Positions 8,792 to 18,565 of a stretch of 64,000 nucleotides of DNA are shown in pieces. Each line of letters begins with the position of its first letter. The stretch's first letter is position 1. The notes under the pieces are model-generated. The model worked only from the letters and a program-made list of their open reading frames with translations, was not told the DNA's origin and made no database searches. Where the stretch lies: assembly GCF_036346875.1 (NCBI RefSeq), contig NZ_CP107852.1:3534001-3598000 (forward strand). The letters are read 5' to 3'. The DNA comes from Nocardia sp. NBC_00508. GTDB lineage: Bacteria > Actinomycetota > Actinomycetes > Mycobacteriales > Mycobacteriaceae. The position numbers were made by a program, and so were the translations under genes.

Positions 8792-10258
8792 TCAGCCCCC
8801 TCGAAGACCCGCGTCCAGGACCGCGCGAGCCACCGGCGCGGCCACCGAGCCGCCGGTCGCGGCAAGCGCCCGGTCCCCGCCGTTCTCCACGATCACCGCG
8901 ATGGCGATCTTCGGGTTCTGCGCGGGGGCGAACGCGATGTACCAAGCGTGCGGCGGCGTCTGGCGCGGGTTGGTTCCGTGCTCCGCGGTGCCGGTCTTGG
9001 ACGCGATCTGATAGCGGGACTGGCCACCTCCGGCGGTATTGCTCTCCGACGCGATCATCAGGTTGGTCAGTGTCGACGCTACCTCTGCGCTGACCGCCTG
9101 GCCGACCGAGACCGGCTTGGTCTTGGACAGCTCGCTCAGATCCGGGCCTTGCAGCTGATCGACGAGGTAGGGCTCCATGCGGACGCCGCCGTTGGCGATG
9201 GTTGCCGCGACGACCGCGTTCTGCAGCGGGGTCAAGGCGACATCCCGCTGCCCGATGCTGCTCTGGGCCAGCGCGGCGTTGTCGGGGATGGGGCCGACGG
9301 TGCTCTCCGCCACCGGCATCGGGATGCCGCGGTGCGGGCCGACGCCGAACGCGGCGGCCTCGTCCTCGAGATTCGCCGCGCCGATCTTGACGCCGAGTTC
9401 GGCGAAGGCCGTGTTGCACGAGCGCCGGAACGCCTCGAAGAGCGAAGCGGTGGGGTTGGGGCCGCAGGTGGAGCCGTTGTAGTTCTCCAGCTTGGTGGTG
9501 GTGCCGGGCAGCTCGATATTCGGTGCCGCGGTGAACTGGTCGTCGGGGGTCGCGGTGCCGTTGGCCAGCGCGGCGGCGGTGACCACCACTTTGAATGTGG
9601 ATCCGGGCGGATAGGTCTGTGAGATAGCGCGATTCAACATGGGATGGCGAGGATCCGCACTCAGGGTTTCCCACGCCTGGGTGCCGCGCGCACCATCGTG
9701 CCCCGACAGCAGGTTCGGGTCATAGCTCGGCGTGGACACCATGGTGAGAATCTTGCCCGTGCTCGGCTCGATAGCCACCACCGAGCCGGTGTAGCCCTTG
9801 CTGGTCATCTGGTCGTAGGCGACCTGCTGCATCACCGGGTTGAGCGTGGTGAGCACGTTGCCCCCGCGCGGATCCCGGCCGGAGACCAGGTCGACGAGGC
9901 GGCTGCCGAACAGTTTGTTGTCGGAGCCGTTCAGCACCGAGTCCTCGGCACGCTCCAAACCGGTGCTGCCGTACTGCATCGAGTAGAAACCGGTGGCAGG
10001 TGCGTAAGCCTCGGGATCGGTCGGATAGGTGCGCAGGTACTTGTAGCGGTCCTCGGTCGCCACCGAGCTGGCCAGCACGGTGCCGCTGGCCGAGATCTGC
10101 CCGCGCTGGCGGGAGTACTCGTCCAGCAGCACCCGCGAGTTGCGCGGGTCGGAGCGGAGGTCGTCGGCCTTGATCACCTGAACGTAGGTGGCGTTCGCCA
10201 GCAGCGCGACGACCATCGCCATCACCGCGACCGCGACTCGCCGTAGTGGAGTGTTCAT
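8792..10258 (-). CDS. pbpA: class B penicillin-binding protein PbpA
   Basis: The 488-residue transpeptidase has one N-terminal membrane anchor (about residues 7-27), a dimerisation region and a penicillin-binding domain. Active-site motifs are visible: nucleophile Ser220 in the S-T-F-K tetrad of [13 protein letters not shown] in RRSCNTAF, and K-T-G in SKTGTAEHG. It crosslinks peptidoglycan during elongation or division together with the SEDS protein RodA encoded just upstream. Its start overlaps the rodA stop by four bases (ATGA). Spacing and order are the same as in the mycobacterial cluster, where PknB-family kinases control cell wall growth. Confidence 0.96.
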   Translation of the reverse strand: MNTPLRRVAVAVMAMVVALLANATYVQVIKADDLRSDPRNSRVLLDEYSRQRGQISASGTVLASSVATEDRYKYLRTYPTDPEAYAPATGFYSMQYGSTGLERAEDSVLNGSDNKLFGSRLVDLVSGRDPRGGNVLTTLNPVMQQVAYDQMTSKGYTGSVVAIEPSTGKILTMVSTPSYDPNLLSGHDGARGTQAWETLSADPRHPMLNRAISQTYPPGSTFKVVVTAAALANGTATPDDQFTAAPNIELPGTTTKLENYNGSTCGPNPTASLFEAFRRSCNTAFAELGVKIGAANLEDEAAAFGVGPHRGIPMPVAESTVGPIPDNAALAQSSIGQRDVALTPLQNAVVAATIANGGVRMEPYLVDQLQGPDLSELSKTKPVSVGQAVSAEVASTLTNLMIASESNTAGGGQSRYQIASKTGTAEHGTNPRQTPPHAWYIAFAPAQNPKIAIAVIVENGGDRALAATGGSVAAPVARAVLDAGLRGG

Positions 10259-11739
10259 ATCGCGGCCCCCGCTTCCGGTCGTCCCGCGTCGCGGCGCAGA
10301 AACTCGGTCTGCGCGTCGGCGATCGGCGCCGGTTCCTTCTTGCGCACCGGAGCGGGCGCGCGGGCGGCGTCGGAGATCTTGATCAGCAGAGCCAGCAATG
10401 CGTAGTTGGCCAGCAGCGAGGAGCCGCCGTAGGACATGAACGGTGTGGTGAGACCGGTCAGCGGAATCAGTTTGGTCACACCGCCGACGACGACGAACAA
10501 CTGGATCGCGATGGTGAACGACAGGCCGGCCGCGAGCAGCTTGCCGAAGCTGTCACGCACCGCGAGCGCCGTGCGCAGCCCGCGCACCACGAACACCAGG
10601 AACAGCACCAGGACCGCGGTGAGCCCGATCAGCCCGAGTTCCTCGCCGATCGTGGTGACGATGAAGTCGGTCTTGGCGAAGGGCACCTGGTTGGGTCTGC
10701 CGCTGCCAAGGCCGGTACCCGCGAGACCGCCCGTGGCCAGCCCGAACAGCGACTGCGAGATCTGATAGCCGGTGTTGTTGTAGTCGTCGAACGGGTGCAG
10801 CCAGGTCTCCACCCGGACCCGGACGTGGCCGAACAACTGGTATGCGAAGAAGAACCCCAGCGCGAGCAGCCCGCCGCCGATGACCAGCCAGCCGACCCGT
10901 TCCGTGGCGATGTAGAGCATCACCAGCACGGTGCTGAAGATCAGCAGCGAGGTACCGAGGTCTTTCTCGAACACCAGTACGCCGATGCACACGATCCAGA
11001 CCGCGAGGATGGGGCCGAGATCGCGGCCGCGCGGGAATTCCATGCCGAGCACGTGGCGGCCTGCCGCGGTGAACAGCTCGCGCTTGGCGACCAGCACCGA
11101 GGCGAAGAAGACGATCAGCAGGATCTTCGCGAACTCGCCGGGCTGGACGCTGAACCCGGGCAGCCGGATCCAGATCTTCGCGCCGTTGGTCTCGGAGAAC
11201 TTGCTCGGCAGGATGGCCGGAATGGCCAGTGCGACAAGGCCGATCAGGCCCAATGTGTAGCTGTACCGAGCCAGCGTGCGGTAGTCGCTCAGAGCGATCA
11301 GCAGGGTGATGAACACGAGCGTGCCCAGCGCCGTCCACAGGATCTGCTGCGTGGCGTCGGGGGAGGGAATCGCCCACGAGTTGTAGGCGGCGGTCTGCTG
11401 ATCGGCCAGGTCGAGCCGATGGATCAGCACGAGCCCGAGACCGTTGAGCAACGCGACGATCGGCAGCAGCAGCGGATCGGCGAACGGAGCGAAGCGCCGC
11501 ACCGCCAAGTGCGCGATCCCGAACAACGCCAGGTACGCCAGACCGTACCTGGCGATATCCCAGGTGATCGACTGTTCCTGACTGGCTTCCACCAGGAAGA
11601 GGGACACCGTCGTGATCACCGCCGCCGCGGCGAGCAGCAACAGTTCGACATTTCGTCTGGTGCTCGGCGGTGGCGCGGGAGCGAAGCCGCCCGGGGGACT
11701 GGGAAAGGCTCCAGCCGGCGGCGGTGCCGGTGCGGACAT
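10255..11739 (-). CDS. rodA: SEDS peptidoglycan glycosyltransferase RodA/FtsW
   Basis: The 494-residue protein is a polytopic membrane protein with about twelve spans after a short Pro-rich cytoplasmic tail. SEDS landmarks include the segment with [15 protein letters not shown], the [19 protein letters not shown] loop with the conserved Pro-Glu, the long extracellular loop with the [14 protein letters not shown] block, and the final [17 protein letters not shown] motif. It polymerises glycan strands from lipid II and pairs with PbpA. Start and stop both overlap neighbours by four bases, which points to coupled translation within one operon. Confidence 0.96.
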   Translation of the reverse strand: MSAPAPPPAGAFPSPPGGFAPAPPPSTRRNVELLLLAAAAVITTVSLFLVEASQEQSITWDIARYGLAYLALFGIAHLAVRRFAPFADPLLLPIVALLNGLGLVLIHRLDLADQQTAAYNSWAIPSPDATQQILWTALGTLVFITLLIALSDYRTLARYSYTLGLIGLVALAIPAILPSKFSETNGAKIWIRLPGFSVQPGEFAKILLIVFFASVLVAKRELFTAAGRHVLGMEFPRGRDLGPILAVWIVCIGVLVFEKDLGTSLLIFSTVLVMLYIATERVGWLVIGGGLLALGFFFAYQLFGHVRVRVETWLHPFDDYNNTGYQISQSLFGLATGGLAGTGLGSGRPNQVPFAKTDFIVTTIGEELGLIGLTAVLVLFLVFVVRGLRTALAVRDSFGKLLAAGLSFTIAIQLFVVVGGVTKLIPLTGLTTPFMSYGGSSLLANYALLALLIKISDAARAPAPVRKKEPAPIADAQTEFLRRDAGRPEAGAAI

Positions 11740-13223
11740 CAGTCCGTCACCCGACAGTTCTCCCCCGCGGTCTGGGGGTTCGGCGACGTGCTCGACGGCG
11801 AGGCAGGAGCCTCCGACTTCGTCGGTGTCTTGACCTCGGTGCCGCGTGCGTCACCCTGCTCCGGCGCCGGAGCAGGGGCGGGCGACGCCGGGGCGGGAGG
11901 AGCGCCGTTGGGCGCGGGCTCGGCCGGCGGGAGCACCCCCGGTTGCGGCGCCGATTCCTTGGCCGGGCACGGCGGCAACAGCTCTCGCTGGGCGAGATAG
12001 GTCATCGCGTCCTTGGCCTTGTCCAGCGAACCCGGCGGCAACCCCTTGTCCACCTGATCGCGGCCGGTCTGCTTCAGATCGCTGACCTTCAGCGGCTTGC
12101 ACGAGGACGGCAGGTCCTTGCCCGGCTCGGCCAGGGTGAGTTCACCGTTGCGGGTCACACAGCCGACCAGGTTCACGTCGTGGATCGAGTAACCCAGGAT
12201 GGATCCGGGCAAGCCGCGCAGGATCACCACCGAGCCGTCGTTGGCTCCGACGTAGTAGTTGCTGCGGATCATCTTGTACCCGACCAGGAGTCCGATGCAG
12301 ACGGCGACGACCAGCGCCAACGCGAGCACGATCCACCGCAGCCGCCGTGACTTCTCGGCGGGCGGCTCCGGCGCGGCGGCTGCCCGGCGCGGCGCGGAAC
12401 GAGGCGGACGCAGCGCGGAGGCGCGGCCCGCGGCCGTGTTCGGCGGTGGCGTGTCCTCGTCCACGCCGGAGGCGGCGCCCGCAACGATCGGGTGGCTCTG
12501 GCCGTAGTCCAGATCGATGACGTCGGCCACGACGACGGTCACGTTGTCGGGACCGCCGCTGCGCAACGCGAGCTCGATGAGCCGATCGGCGCATTCGTCG
12601 GTGGTGCCCTCGCGCATCGTGTTCGCGATCGTCTCGTCGCTGACCACGTCCGACAGGCCGTCGGAACACAGCAGGTACCGGTCCCCGGCGCGCGACTCAC
12701 GCATGATCAGCGTGGGCTCGATCTCGTTTCCGGTGAGCGCACGCATGATCAGCGACCGCTGCGGGTGCGTGTGCGCCTGCTCGGGCGTGATCCTGCCCTC
12801 GTCGACCAGCGACTGGACGAACGTGTCGTCCCGGGTGATCTGGGTGAGCTCGCCACCGCGCAGCAGATACGCGCGCGAGTCGCCGATGTGCACGAGGCCG
12901 AGTTTCTTGCCCGCGAACAGGACTGCGGTGAGCGTGGTGCCCATGCCGTCGAGTTCGGGCTCCTCCTCGACCTGATCGGCGATGGCGGCGTTACCCTCGC
13001 GGGTCGCCGCGTCGAGCTTGCCGAGCAGGTCGTCGCCCGGTTCGTCGTCATCGAGGTGGGCCAGCGCGGCGATCATCAACTGGGACGCGACTTCTCCCGC
13101 GGCGTGGCCGCCCATACCGTCGGCGAGTGCGAGCAGTCGTGCGCCCGCGTACACGGAATCTTCGTTGTTGCCTCGGACGAGACCGCGATCGCTGCGCGCT
13201 GCGTAGCGGAGAACAAGTGTCAC
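11739..13223 (-). CDS. pstP: PP2C-family serine/threonine phosphatase PstP
   Basis: The 494-residue protein has an N-terminal PP2C domain (about residues 1-240) with metal-binding motifs: [36 protein letters not shown] and [14 protein letters not shown] charged linker, one membrane span near residue 305 ([13 protein letters not shown]) and an external Pro-rich C-terminal region follow. It is the cognate phosphatase of PknA and PknB and also acts on their substrates. It is coupled by ATGA overlaps to both fhaB and rodA. The external Pro/Ala-rich tail appears low in conserved features. Confidence 0.96.
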   Translation of the reverse strand: MTLVLRYAARSDRGLVRGNNEDSVYAGARLLALADGMGGHAAGEVASQLMIAALAHLDDDEPGDDLLGKLDAATREGNAAIADQVEEEPELDGMGTTLTAVLFAGKKLGLVHIGDSRAYLLRGGELTQITRDDTFVQSLVDEGRITPEQAHTHPQRSLIMRALTGNEIEPTLIMRESRAGDRYLLCSDGLSDVVSDETIANTMREGTTDECADRLIELALRSGGPDNVTVVVADVIDLDYGQSHPIVAGAASGVDEDTPPPNTAAGRASALRPPRSAPRRAAAAPEPPAEKSRRLRWIVLALALVVAVCIGLLVGYKMIRSNYYVGANDGSVVILRGLPGSILGYSIHDVNLVGCVTRNGELTLAEPGKDLPSSCKPLKVSDLKQTGRDQVDKGLPPGSLDKAKDAMTYLAQRELLPPCPAKESAPQPGVLPPAEPAPNGAPPAPASPAPAPAPEQGDARGTEVKTPTKSEAPASPSSTSPNPQTAGENCRVTD

Positions 13224-13687
13224 GATCGCAGCTCGATCACTGTTTTGCCGACACGGACAGGCGTGCCGAGTGGAACTCGGACCGCGGTCGTGACTTTCGC
13301 GCGATCGAGGTACGTGCCGTTCGTCGAGCCGAGGTCTTCCACGTACCAGTCGTCACCACGCGGAGACAGCCGCGCATGTCTGGTCGAGGCGTAATCATCG
13401 GTGAGTACCAGCGTGGAATCGTCCGCACGCCCGATCAGCACCGGTTGAGTGCCGAGCGAGATGCGGGTGCCGGCCAGTGAACCCTGCGTCACCACAAGAA
13501 ATTTGGCGCCCTTCTGGCCCCGGCTGAAGGACGGCAGCACCGCGGAACCGCGTGCGGCCCTGGGCTGGATCCGAATGCCGGATGCCGCGTAGATGTCGCT
13601 GCGCAACGTGCGCAGCACAGCCCACACGAACAACCACAACAGCAGAAGGAACCCCGCACGGGTCAGTTGCAGGATCAGTCCCTGCAC
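13220..13687 (-). CDS. fhaB: FHA-domain protein FhaB (FipA-like)
   Basis: The 155-residue protein has one N-terminal membrane span (about residues 3-25, from LILQLTRAGFLLLL) and a C-terminal FHA domain with the R-x-D-D-S-T strand, the TDDYASTRHARL phosphothreonine-binding motif and the LGSTNGTYLD motif. The GTG start at 13687, preceded by GGAGG, gives the length of mycobacterial FhaB; earlier in-frame starts would add an unlikely tail. FHA domains bind phosphothreonines made by PknA and PknB. It is the first of the coupled genes leading into pstP. In the 205 bases up to fhaA I see one 8-bp inverted repeat (13816-13847) of unknown meaning. Confidence 0.94.
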   Translation of the reverse strand: MQGLILQLTRAGFLLLLWLFVWAVLRTLRSDIYAASGIRIQPRAARGSAVLPSFSRGQKGAKFLVVTQGSLAGTRISLGTQPVLIGRADDSTLVLTDDYASTRHARLSPRGDDWYVEDLGSTNGTYLDRAKVTTAVRVPLGTPVRVGKTVIELRS

Positions 13688-13892
13688 GGCGCTCCACCTC
13701 CTGTTCGACCGTGTACGTCGGTGCCGTAGGTGCGGTTCGACCACCCCCACCAGCCTGCTGGTCTTGCCGGCCCCGGTGTCGGCGCCGCGCGTGTGTTGGC
13801 AGCATCATAGGGCCGTCGGTCGATTTCGATCACGATACGACCGACGAATCCCTCGAGAGCCATGTCGTGACCTGCACCGCGAGCTTACGGGA

Positions 13893-15290
13893 TCAGACGA
13901 TACGGATCAGGATCTCGGAGTGCCCGGCACGGATGACGTCGCCGTCGGCGAGCTGCCAATCCTGCACGGGAGAACCGTTGACCAAGGTGCCGTTGGTGGA
14001 GCCGAGATCGGACAACATCGCGGTCTGGCCATCCCAGCGCACCTCGATGTGCCTGCGCGAGACGCCCGTGTCGGGCAGGCGGAAGTGCGCGTCCTGGCCG
14101 CGGCCGATGATGTTGCTGCCTTCCCGTAGCTGGTAAGTCCGGCCGCTGCCGTCGTCCAGCTGCAGGGTAGCCGAGTAGCCCGAACCCGCCTGCGGCGTGG
14201 CGCCGTAGCCCTGGCCGCCGTAGCCCTGCGGCGCGCCGTAGCCCTGCTGCTGCGAGTAGGCCTGGCCGTAACCGCCCTGGTCATCCTGGCCGTAGCCGCC
14301 CTGATCGGGGTAGTTCTGATCGCCGTAGCCCGGGTCGTTGTAGCCCGGCTGGGCGTACCCGGACTGGCCATAGCCCTGGTTTTGCTGGCCGTAGCCCTGG
14401 TCGGCGTAGCCCTGCTGCTGGCCGTAGCCCTGGTCGGCGTAGCCCTGCTGCTGGCCGTAGCCCTGGTCGGCGTAGCCCTGCTGCTGGCCGTAACCCTGGT
14501 CGGCGTAGCCCTGCTGCTGGCCGTAACCCTGGTCGGCGTAGCCCTGCTGCTGGCCGTAACCCTGGTCGGCGTAGCCCTGCTGGCCATAGCCTTGATCGGC
14601 GTAGCCCTGCTGGCCATAGCCTTGGCCACCCTGCTGGTAGTCGTAGCCGTTCTGGTAGTCGCTGTAACCCTGTTGTGCGTCCGGAGCCTGGTCGTACGCG
14701 CCACCGCGGCCGTAGTCGTCGCGGTACGCGCCGTTCTGCGGACCGCCGCGACCAGCAGGCGGTGGAGCGTACCCGCGGTTGCGTGGATCGGACTCCGCGG
14801 GCTCACGGCTCGGGTCGTAGCCTGAGTTCTGCGTCATGGGGCCAGCTCCTGGTTGCGGGTTTGCAGGTCGTTGTGGCGGTGATTCGGGGCCGCGAGCCGC
14901 GCTGGCTCTATGGCCGACATCGGGATCGACGCGGCCACTTGCCCTGAACTGTCCGGTGTGCAGCGTAGGGGATGCCTCGAACGCCACGTGTACGTCGCCG
15001 TAGGTCTGCCAGCCTTGCTCGCGGATGTAGTCCTGTAGATGTTTGGCGAACGCGCGTGTGGTGAGGTCGTGGTCGGCGTCCAGTTGCTGATGATCCGATG
15101 AGTTGATCGTGATCACATAGCTGTTAGGCGCCAGCAGATGCCCGCCGCCGACATCCTGGACATGATCGGCGGCCTCGCGTTGCAGCGCCGCCTCCACCTC
15201 CTGGGGCACGACGCTGCCACCGAACACTCTGGCGAATACGTCACCGACCGCGCCTTGCAGGCGACGCTCGAACCGCGAAACGATGCCCAT
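13893..15290 (-). CDS. fhaA: FHA-domain protein FhaA with DUF3662 and Gln/Tyr/Gly repeats
   Basis: The 465-residue protein has an N-terminal DUF3662 domain (about residues 1-120, starting [19 protein letters not shown]), a long low-complexity middle (about 150-370) rich in Gly, Tyr and Gln, and a C-terminal FHA domain (about 375-465) with [13 protein letters not shown] and [11 protein letters not shown]. In mycobacteria FhaA binds phosphorylated MurJ/MviN and controls lipid II flipping under PknB. GGGAGG precedes the ATG. The middle holds seven [10 protein letters not shown] units encoded by tandem DNA repeats. Between its start and the tRNA gene (15291-15527) there is no gene; this stretch must carry the promoter of the cluster. 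Confidence 0.95.
   Translation of the reverse strand: MGIVSRFERRLQGAVGDVFARVFGGSVVPQEVEAALQREAADHVQDVGGGHLLAPNSYVITINSSDHQQLDADHDLTTRAFAKHLQDYIREQGWQTYGDVHVAFEASPTLHTGQFRASGRVDPDVGHRASAARGPESPPQRPANPQPGAGPMTQNSGYDPSREPAESDPRNRGYAPPPAGRGGPQNGAYRDDYGRGGAYDQAPDAQQGYSDYQNGYDYQQGGQGYGQQGYADQGYGQQGYADQGYGQQQGYADQGYGQQQGYADQGYGQQQGYADQGYGQQQGYADQGYGQQQGYADQGYGQQNQGYGQSGYAQPGYNDPGYGDQNYPDQGGYGQDDQGGYGQAYSQQQGYGAPQGYGGQGYGATPQAGSGYSATLQLDDGSGRTYQLREGSNIIGRGQDAHFRLPDTGVSRRHIEVRWDGQTAMLSDLGSTNGTLVNGSPVQDWQLADGDVIRAGHSEILIRIV
14385..14631. repeat. 33-bp tandem repeat inside fhaA
   Basis: Five 33-base units plus two shorter 30-base units encode the [10 protein letters not shown](Q) repeats of FhaA. All unit lengths are multiples of three, so copy-number change keeps the frame. 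Near-identical units imply recent expansion. Confidence 0.9.
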
Positions 15291-15527
15291 CTCGGCCTCC
15301 CTTCGGTGAGCGTCTCTTTCCTGATTCGTAACAACGACACGCGTGTATGGCGTGTCGCTTATCGACCACGTTCATTGCATGATATCCACGATCGTCCACA
15401 CCTGTAACTCTTGGCGGTGATGCGGGGTTCCCTGGCCCGTCCAGAGCCCCTGTCACGCCCCTGTCAGGCCTCTGAAATGGCGATTTCGTATCCGCCGCGG
15501 GAGCGTGATAGTGTCTCCGAGTCGCTC

Positions 15528-15610
15528 GGGCGAGTGGCGGAATGGCAGACGCGCTGGCTTCAGGTGCCAGTGTCCTTCGGGACGTGGGGGTTCAAGTCCC
15601 CCTTCGCCCA
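15528..15610 (+). tRNA. leuT: tRNA-Leu (anticodon CAG)
   Basis: The 83-base sequence folds as a class II tRNA: acceptor arm GGGCGAG paired with TTCGCCC, anticodon arm CTGGC/GCCAG around loop TTCAGGT with anticodon CAG, a long variable arm (TGTCCTTCGGGACG), and T arm with GTTCAAGTC. The discriminator is A and CCA is not encoded. Its place just upstream of fhaA is the same as leuT in mycobacteria. Confidence 0.96.
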
Positions 15611-15624
15611 CAGAGAGATTTCGG

Positions 15625-15666
15625 AAAGCCGCGTATCGGTACATTGCGCCGATACGCGGCTTTTTT
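15625..15666 (+). terminator. rho-independent terminator after tRNA-Leu
   Basis: A 14-bp GC-rich stem (AAGCCGCGTATCGG paired with CCGATACGCGGCTT) with a nine-base loop is followed by six T residues, 15 bases after the tRNA. On the opposite strand it could also end transcripts coming from the right, because A residues flank the left arm. Confidence 0.92.
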
Positions 15667-15722
15667 GATCTATTCCGCTCGGCTCGGTCGGTCGTTCGCC
15701 GATTAGGCCGCAGTGTCGTCTG

Positions 15723-16151
15723 TCACGGCCCTGCGGCGGCCGGAAGTACACCCAACTGCTGCAAAAACCCGAGCACGTCCTTGTCGGACCATTTCTCGGC
15801 AATTTTGCCGTCCTGGATCCGGTGGATCGCTGTGCCGGTCATCGTCAGTTCGCGACCGGTTGCCGGTATACCCGGCAGGTCCCCGGTGTGGCGACCATAT
15901 GCGGTGATCCGGGTGACGACACGGTCGCCTTCGGCGAGCTGATCCTCGATCTCGTGCCGCCCAGGGGTGGCCTCCCAGAACATACGAAACGCCTGCTTCA
16001 GGCCCTCGCGGCCCGGACCGATGCCGGGGAACGGGGGAGGCGAATGATCGAGGTAGTCCTCGGCGACGAGTTCGTCCATGGCGTCGATGTTTCCCGCGTC
16101 GATCTCTTGATAGAACCGGCGGATCAGAGACTTGTTCGCTTCCAGCGACAT
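15723..16151 (-). CDS. SnoaL-like ester cyclase family protein
   Basis: The 142-residue protein matches SnoaL-like NTF2-fold proteins: MSLEANKSLIRRFYQEIDAGN at the N-terminus, then D-E-L-V-A-E-D-Y-x-D-H, F-P-G-x-G-P-G-R-E-G-L-K, and the block G-D-R-V-V-T-R-I-T-A-Y-G-R-H-T-G followed by T-G-T-A-I-H-R-I-x-D-G-K-I-A-E-K-W. Relatives include polyketide cyclases and many uncharacterised small enzymes, so the substrate is unknown. The ATG at 16151 has a good GGAGGAAGG ribosome site. It is encoded alone, with its stop facing the tRNA terminator. The 250 bases upstream hold divergent promoters for this gene and the fucosidase. Confidence 0.85.
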   Translation of the reverse strand: MSLEANKSLIRRFYQEIDAGNIDAMDELVAEDYLDHSPPPFPGIGPGREGLKQAFRMFWEATPGRHEIEDQLAEGDRVVTRITAYGRHTGDLPGIPATGRELTMTGTAIHRIQDGKIAEKWSDKDVLGFLQQLGVLPAAAGP

Positions 16152-16348
16152 GATCGACCTTCCTCCTCGAGTGCCGCGCCGCGAGCGGCCATGGCGATGG
16201 TGGCGGTTCACTCGAGTGTCGCCCATCGGAAGCGGCAATGGAACAGCAACCGGTTTGCGCGGCGTCGTGTCGGGGGTTCGGGCAATGGGGCTCCGCGACG
16301 CCGTTTCCGGCCCTTCTCGTCGTTGCTGGGTACGCGCAGCGGAGGCGA

Positions 16349-16364
16349 CTGACCGATCGGTCAG
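16349..16364. promoter_or_regulatory. perfect 16-bp palindrome, likely TetR operator
   Basis: CTGACCGATCGGTCAG is perfectly self-complementary and has the TGAC(N6)GTCA form common among TetR-family operators. It lies 40 bases before the fucosidase start, within the expected promoter, and the operon's second gene is a TetR regulator. Autoregulation is inferred. Confidence 0.65.
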
Positions 16365-16403
16365 CTAGGCTCGTCGGGAATCGACATTCGACGAGAGGAC
16401 ACC

Positions 16404-17873
16404 ATGGAGCGGCTCGGGGAAGGACAGTACGAGGCTTCGCTGGAATCGCTGGCGGCTCGCTCCGTGCCGACTTGGTTCGGGGATGCCAAGTTCGGCATAT
16501 TCGTTCACTGGGGTCTGTTCTCGGTGCCGGGGTTCGCGCCGAGGGGGAGCTATGCCGACGCGCTTCGCGACGACTACGACCATGCGATGACCCGGAACCC
16601 GTATGCCGAGCAATACATGAACATGATGAGGGATCCCGGGGGACCGACAGCCGAATACCACAGGCGGCATTTCGGAGACTTGCCGTATGAGGGCTTCAAG
16701 GCCATGTTCGAGGAAGGGCTGAAGGACTGGAGCGCGGACGAGTGGGCCGAGACGTTCCGCAGGGCGGGCGCGCAGTACGTCGTGATGGTTACCAAGCACC
16801 ATGACGGGTTCGCGTTGTGGCCGACGGAGGTGCGTAATCCGCATCGCCCCGGCTGGTTCGCCGAGCGTGACCTGGTCGGCGAGCTGGCGGCGGCGGTCCG
16901 CGAGCGGGGGATGAAATTCGGCGTCTACTACTCGGGAGGGATCGACTGGACCTTCCAGTCGAAAGTGATGAAGACCCTCGGGGACTACATCTACTCCCCG
17001 CACGCCAGCGGCTACCCCGCGTACGCCGACGCGCAGGTGCGGGAGCTCATCACCCGCTACGAGCCGGACATCTTGTGGAATGACATTTCCTGGCCGACCG
17101 GGCAGAAGCAGTTGTTCGCATTGTTCGCCCACTACTACAACACCGTGCCGGACGGTGTCGTCAACGACCGATGGCAGACCGCCTCGTGGGGCAGGACGGT
17201 GATGCGCTCGAGGCTCGCCCGCGCTGGTTTCGACCTGCTGATGAAGCAGCTGATCAAGGCGAAGCAGGATTTCGTGCACAGTGCCCCGGCACCGGTCCTG
17301 CCGCATTCCGATTTCACCACCCGCGAATACACCCGGTTCGACACGACTCAGACGAGGAAGTGGGAGGCCACCCGAGGCATCGGCAACTCGTTCGGCTTCA
17401 ACCGGAACGAGACAGACGCGGATTACGCGTCCTTCGAGCAGGAGCTGTTCCCGGCTTTCGCCGACGCCGTCGCCAAGAACGGCAACTTACTGCTCAATGT
17501 CGGCCCGAGCGGCGGGGCGGGCATCATCCCAGCGGTGCAGCTCAGCCGACTCGGCGCCTTCGGTGACTGGCTTCGGGCCAATGGCGCAGCGATCTACGAC
17601 ACCAACCCGTACGACGAACCGCAGGGTGCGACGACCGACGGGCTGCCGGTGCGGACCACGCGCAGCGGCAGTGCCGTCAATGTGGTGGTGGTCGGATACC
17701 CGAGGGGACGCGAGGTGGTCGTGCAGGGACTCGCGCTGCCGGGCTCGGCGGGCACATTGCTGGCAGACGGGAGTTCGGTGCGAGTGGACCGGCGTGGCGG
17801 TGACACCGTCCTCAGGTTCTCCCGTGATTTGGACTCGGTCTACTCTCCAGCGGTGGCCATTCCGCTGTCGTGA
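16404..17873 (+). CDS. alpha-L-fucosidase, glycoside hydrolase family 29
   Basis: The 489-residue enzyme has the GH29 layout: VPTWFGDAKFGIFVHWGLFSVP near the N-terminus, the Y-V-V-M-V-T-K-H-H-D-G-F-A-L-W substrate-binding block near residue 130, and the catalytic nucleophile, most likely Asp227, in ILWNDISWP. The catalytic barrel ends near LLLNVGPSGGAGI, followed by a short beta domain. It should release L-fucose from glycans by a retaining mechanism. No signal peptide is visible, so it acts in the cytosol, presumably on imported sugars, though no transporter is nearby. GAGAGGAC precedes the ATG. The TetR gene follows closely and probably controls it. Confidence 0.93.
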   Translation: MERLGEGQYEASLESLAARSVPTWFGDAKFGIFVHWGLFSVPGFAPRGSYADALRDDYDHAMTRNPYAEQYMNMMRDPGGPTAEYHRRHFGDLPYEGFKAMFEEGLKDWSADEWAETFRRAGAQYVVMVTKHHDGFALWPTEVRNPHRPGWFAERDLVGELAAAVRERGMKFGVYYSGGIDWTFQSKVMKTLGDYIYSPHASGYPAYADAQVRELITRYEPDILWNDISWPTGQKQLFALFAHYYNTVPDGVVNDRWQTASWGRTVMRSRLARAGFDLLMKQLIKAKQDFVHSAPAPVLPHSDFTTREYTRFDTTQTRKWEATRGIGNSFGFNRNETDADYASFEQELFPAFADAVAKNGNLLLNVGPSGGAGIIPAVQLSRLGAFGDWLRANGAAIYDTNPYDEPQGATTDGLPVRTTRSGSAVNVVVVGYPRGREVVVQGLALPGSAGTLLADGSSVRVDRRGGDTVLRFSRDLDSVYSPAVAIPLS

Positions 17874-17923
17874 GGATTGTTGCGCGAAATGGTTGCGACC
17901 GGGCCGAAGAGATGGAGGACGCT

Positions 17924-18514
17924 GTGACCAGCACTGCGGATGGATCCATCCCGAGCCTCCGTCGGGGGCAGATCATCGACAGTGCGATCGAGCTGATCGC
18001 CGAAGTGGGGCATGCGCGTACGTCGCTGTCGCGGATCGCCGAGAAGGCGGGCGTCTCGAAGGCCGCGGTGCTGTATCACTTCACGAACAAAGACGAGCTT
18101 CTCGACGAGGTGCTGAATCGCGTCATCGGAGGTCTGGTCGAGCAGGTGGAGAGCGCCGTGCACGCGGCGGGCACACCGGCCGAGGCGGTGAGCGCCTACA
18201 TCCGGGCGATGATCGGCCATTTGACCGCCCATCCGGCCCACGTCCGGGCGATCACCGAGGCATTGGCCATCGCGGAGCTGGCCGGGCACCAGACGATCCG
18301 AGCGGACGCGTCTCGGTGGAAAGTGCTGGCAGAGCTGCTGGCCGCGGGACAGGCGGCGGGTCAGCTGCGCGACTTCGACGTGAAGACGACGGCCGTGGTG
18401 ATCGGAGGGGCGATCGACGGTCTCGTCGGCCAATGGCTTGCGGAGCCCGATTTCGATCTGCGGGTGGCAGCGGACGAACTGGAGACGCTCGTCCAGCGCG
18501 CCATCACTATCTGA
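17924..18514 (+). CDS. TetR/AcrR family transcriptional regulator
   Basis: About 196 residues with an N-terminal TetR helix-turn-helix: I-I-D-S-A-I-E-L-I-A-E-V-G, then T-S-L-S-R-I-A-E-K-A-G-V-S-K-A-A-V-L-Y-H-F-x-N-K-D-E-L-L. The C-terminal ligand domain has no family-specific marks. GTG at 17924 is chosen because GGAGGAC lies just before it; ATG at 17912 is a close alternative and a GTG at 17870 would overlap the fucosidase stop. With the palindrome upstream of the fucosidase, a repressor that releases DNA on binding a sugar or related ligand is likely. Confidence 0.92.
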   Translation: MTSTADGSIPSLRRGQIIDSAIELIAEVGHARTSLSRIAEKAGVSKAAVLYHFTNKDELLDEVLNRVIGGLVEQVESAVHAAGTPAEAVSAYIRAMIGHLTAHPAHVRAITEALAIAELAGHQTIRADASRWKVLAELLAAGQAAGQLRDFDVKTTAVVIGGAIDGLVGQWLAEPDFDLRVAADELETLVQRAITI

Positions 18515-18565
18515 TGCCCACATGTCGTTCCGGCACGTTCGGCGCTGGGCGATCTTCCTCCTGCC

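Noticed and set aside
13816..13847. 8-bp inverted repeat between fhaB and fhaA
   Set aside because: Too short, with a long loop and no T-run, to be called a terminator or operator.
14385..14631. Possible CRISPR array in fhaA
   Set aside because: Units are contiguous, in frame and without unique spacers; they code for the [10 protein letters not shown] repeats.
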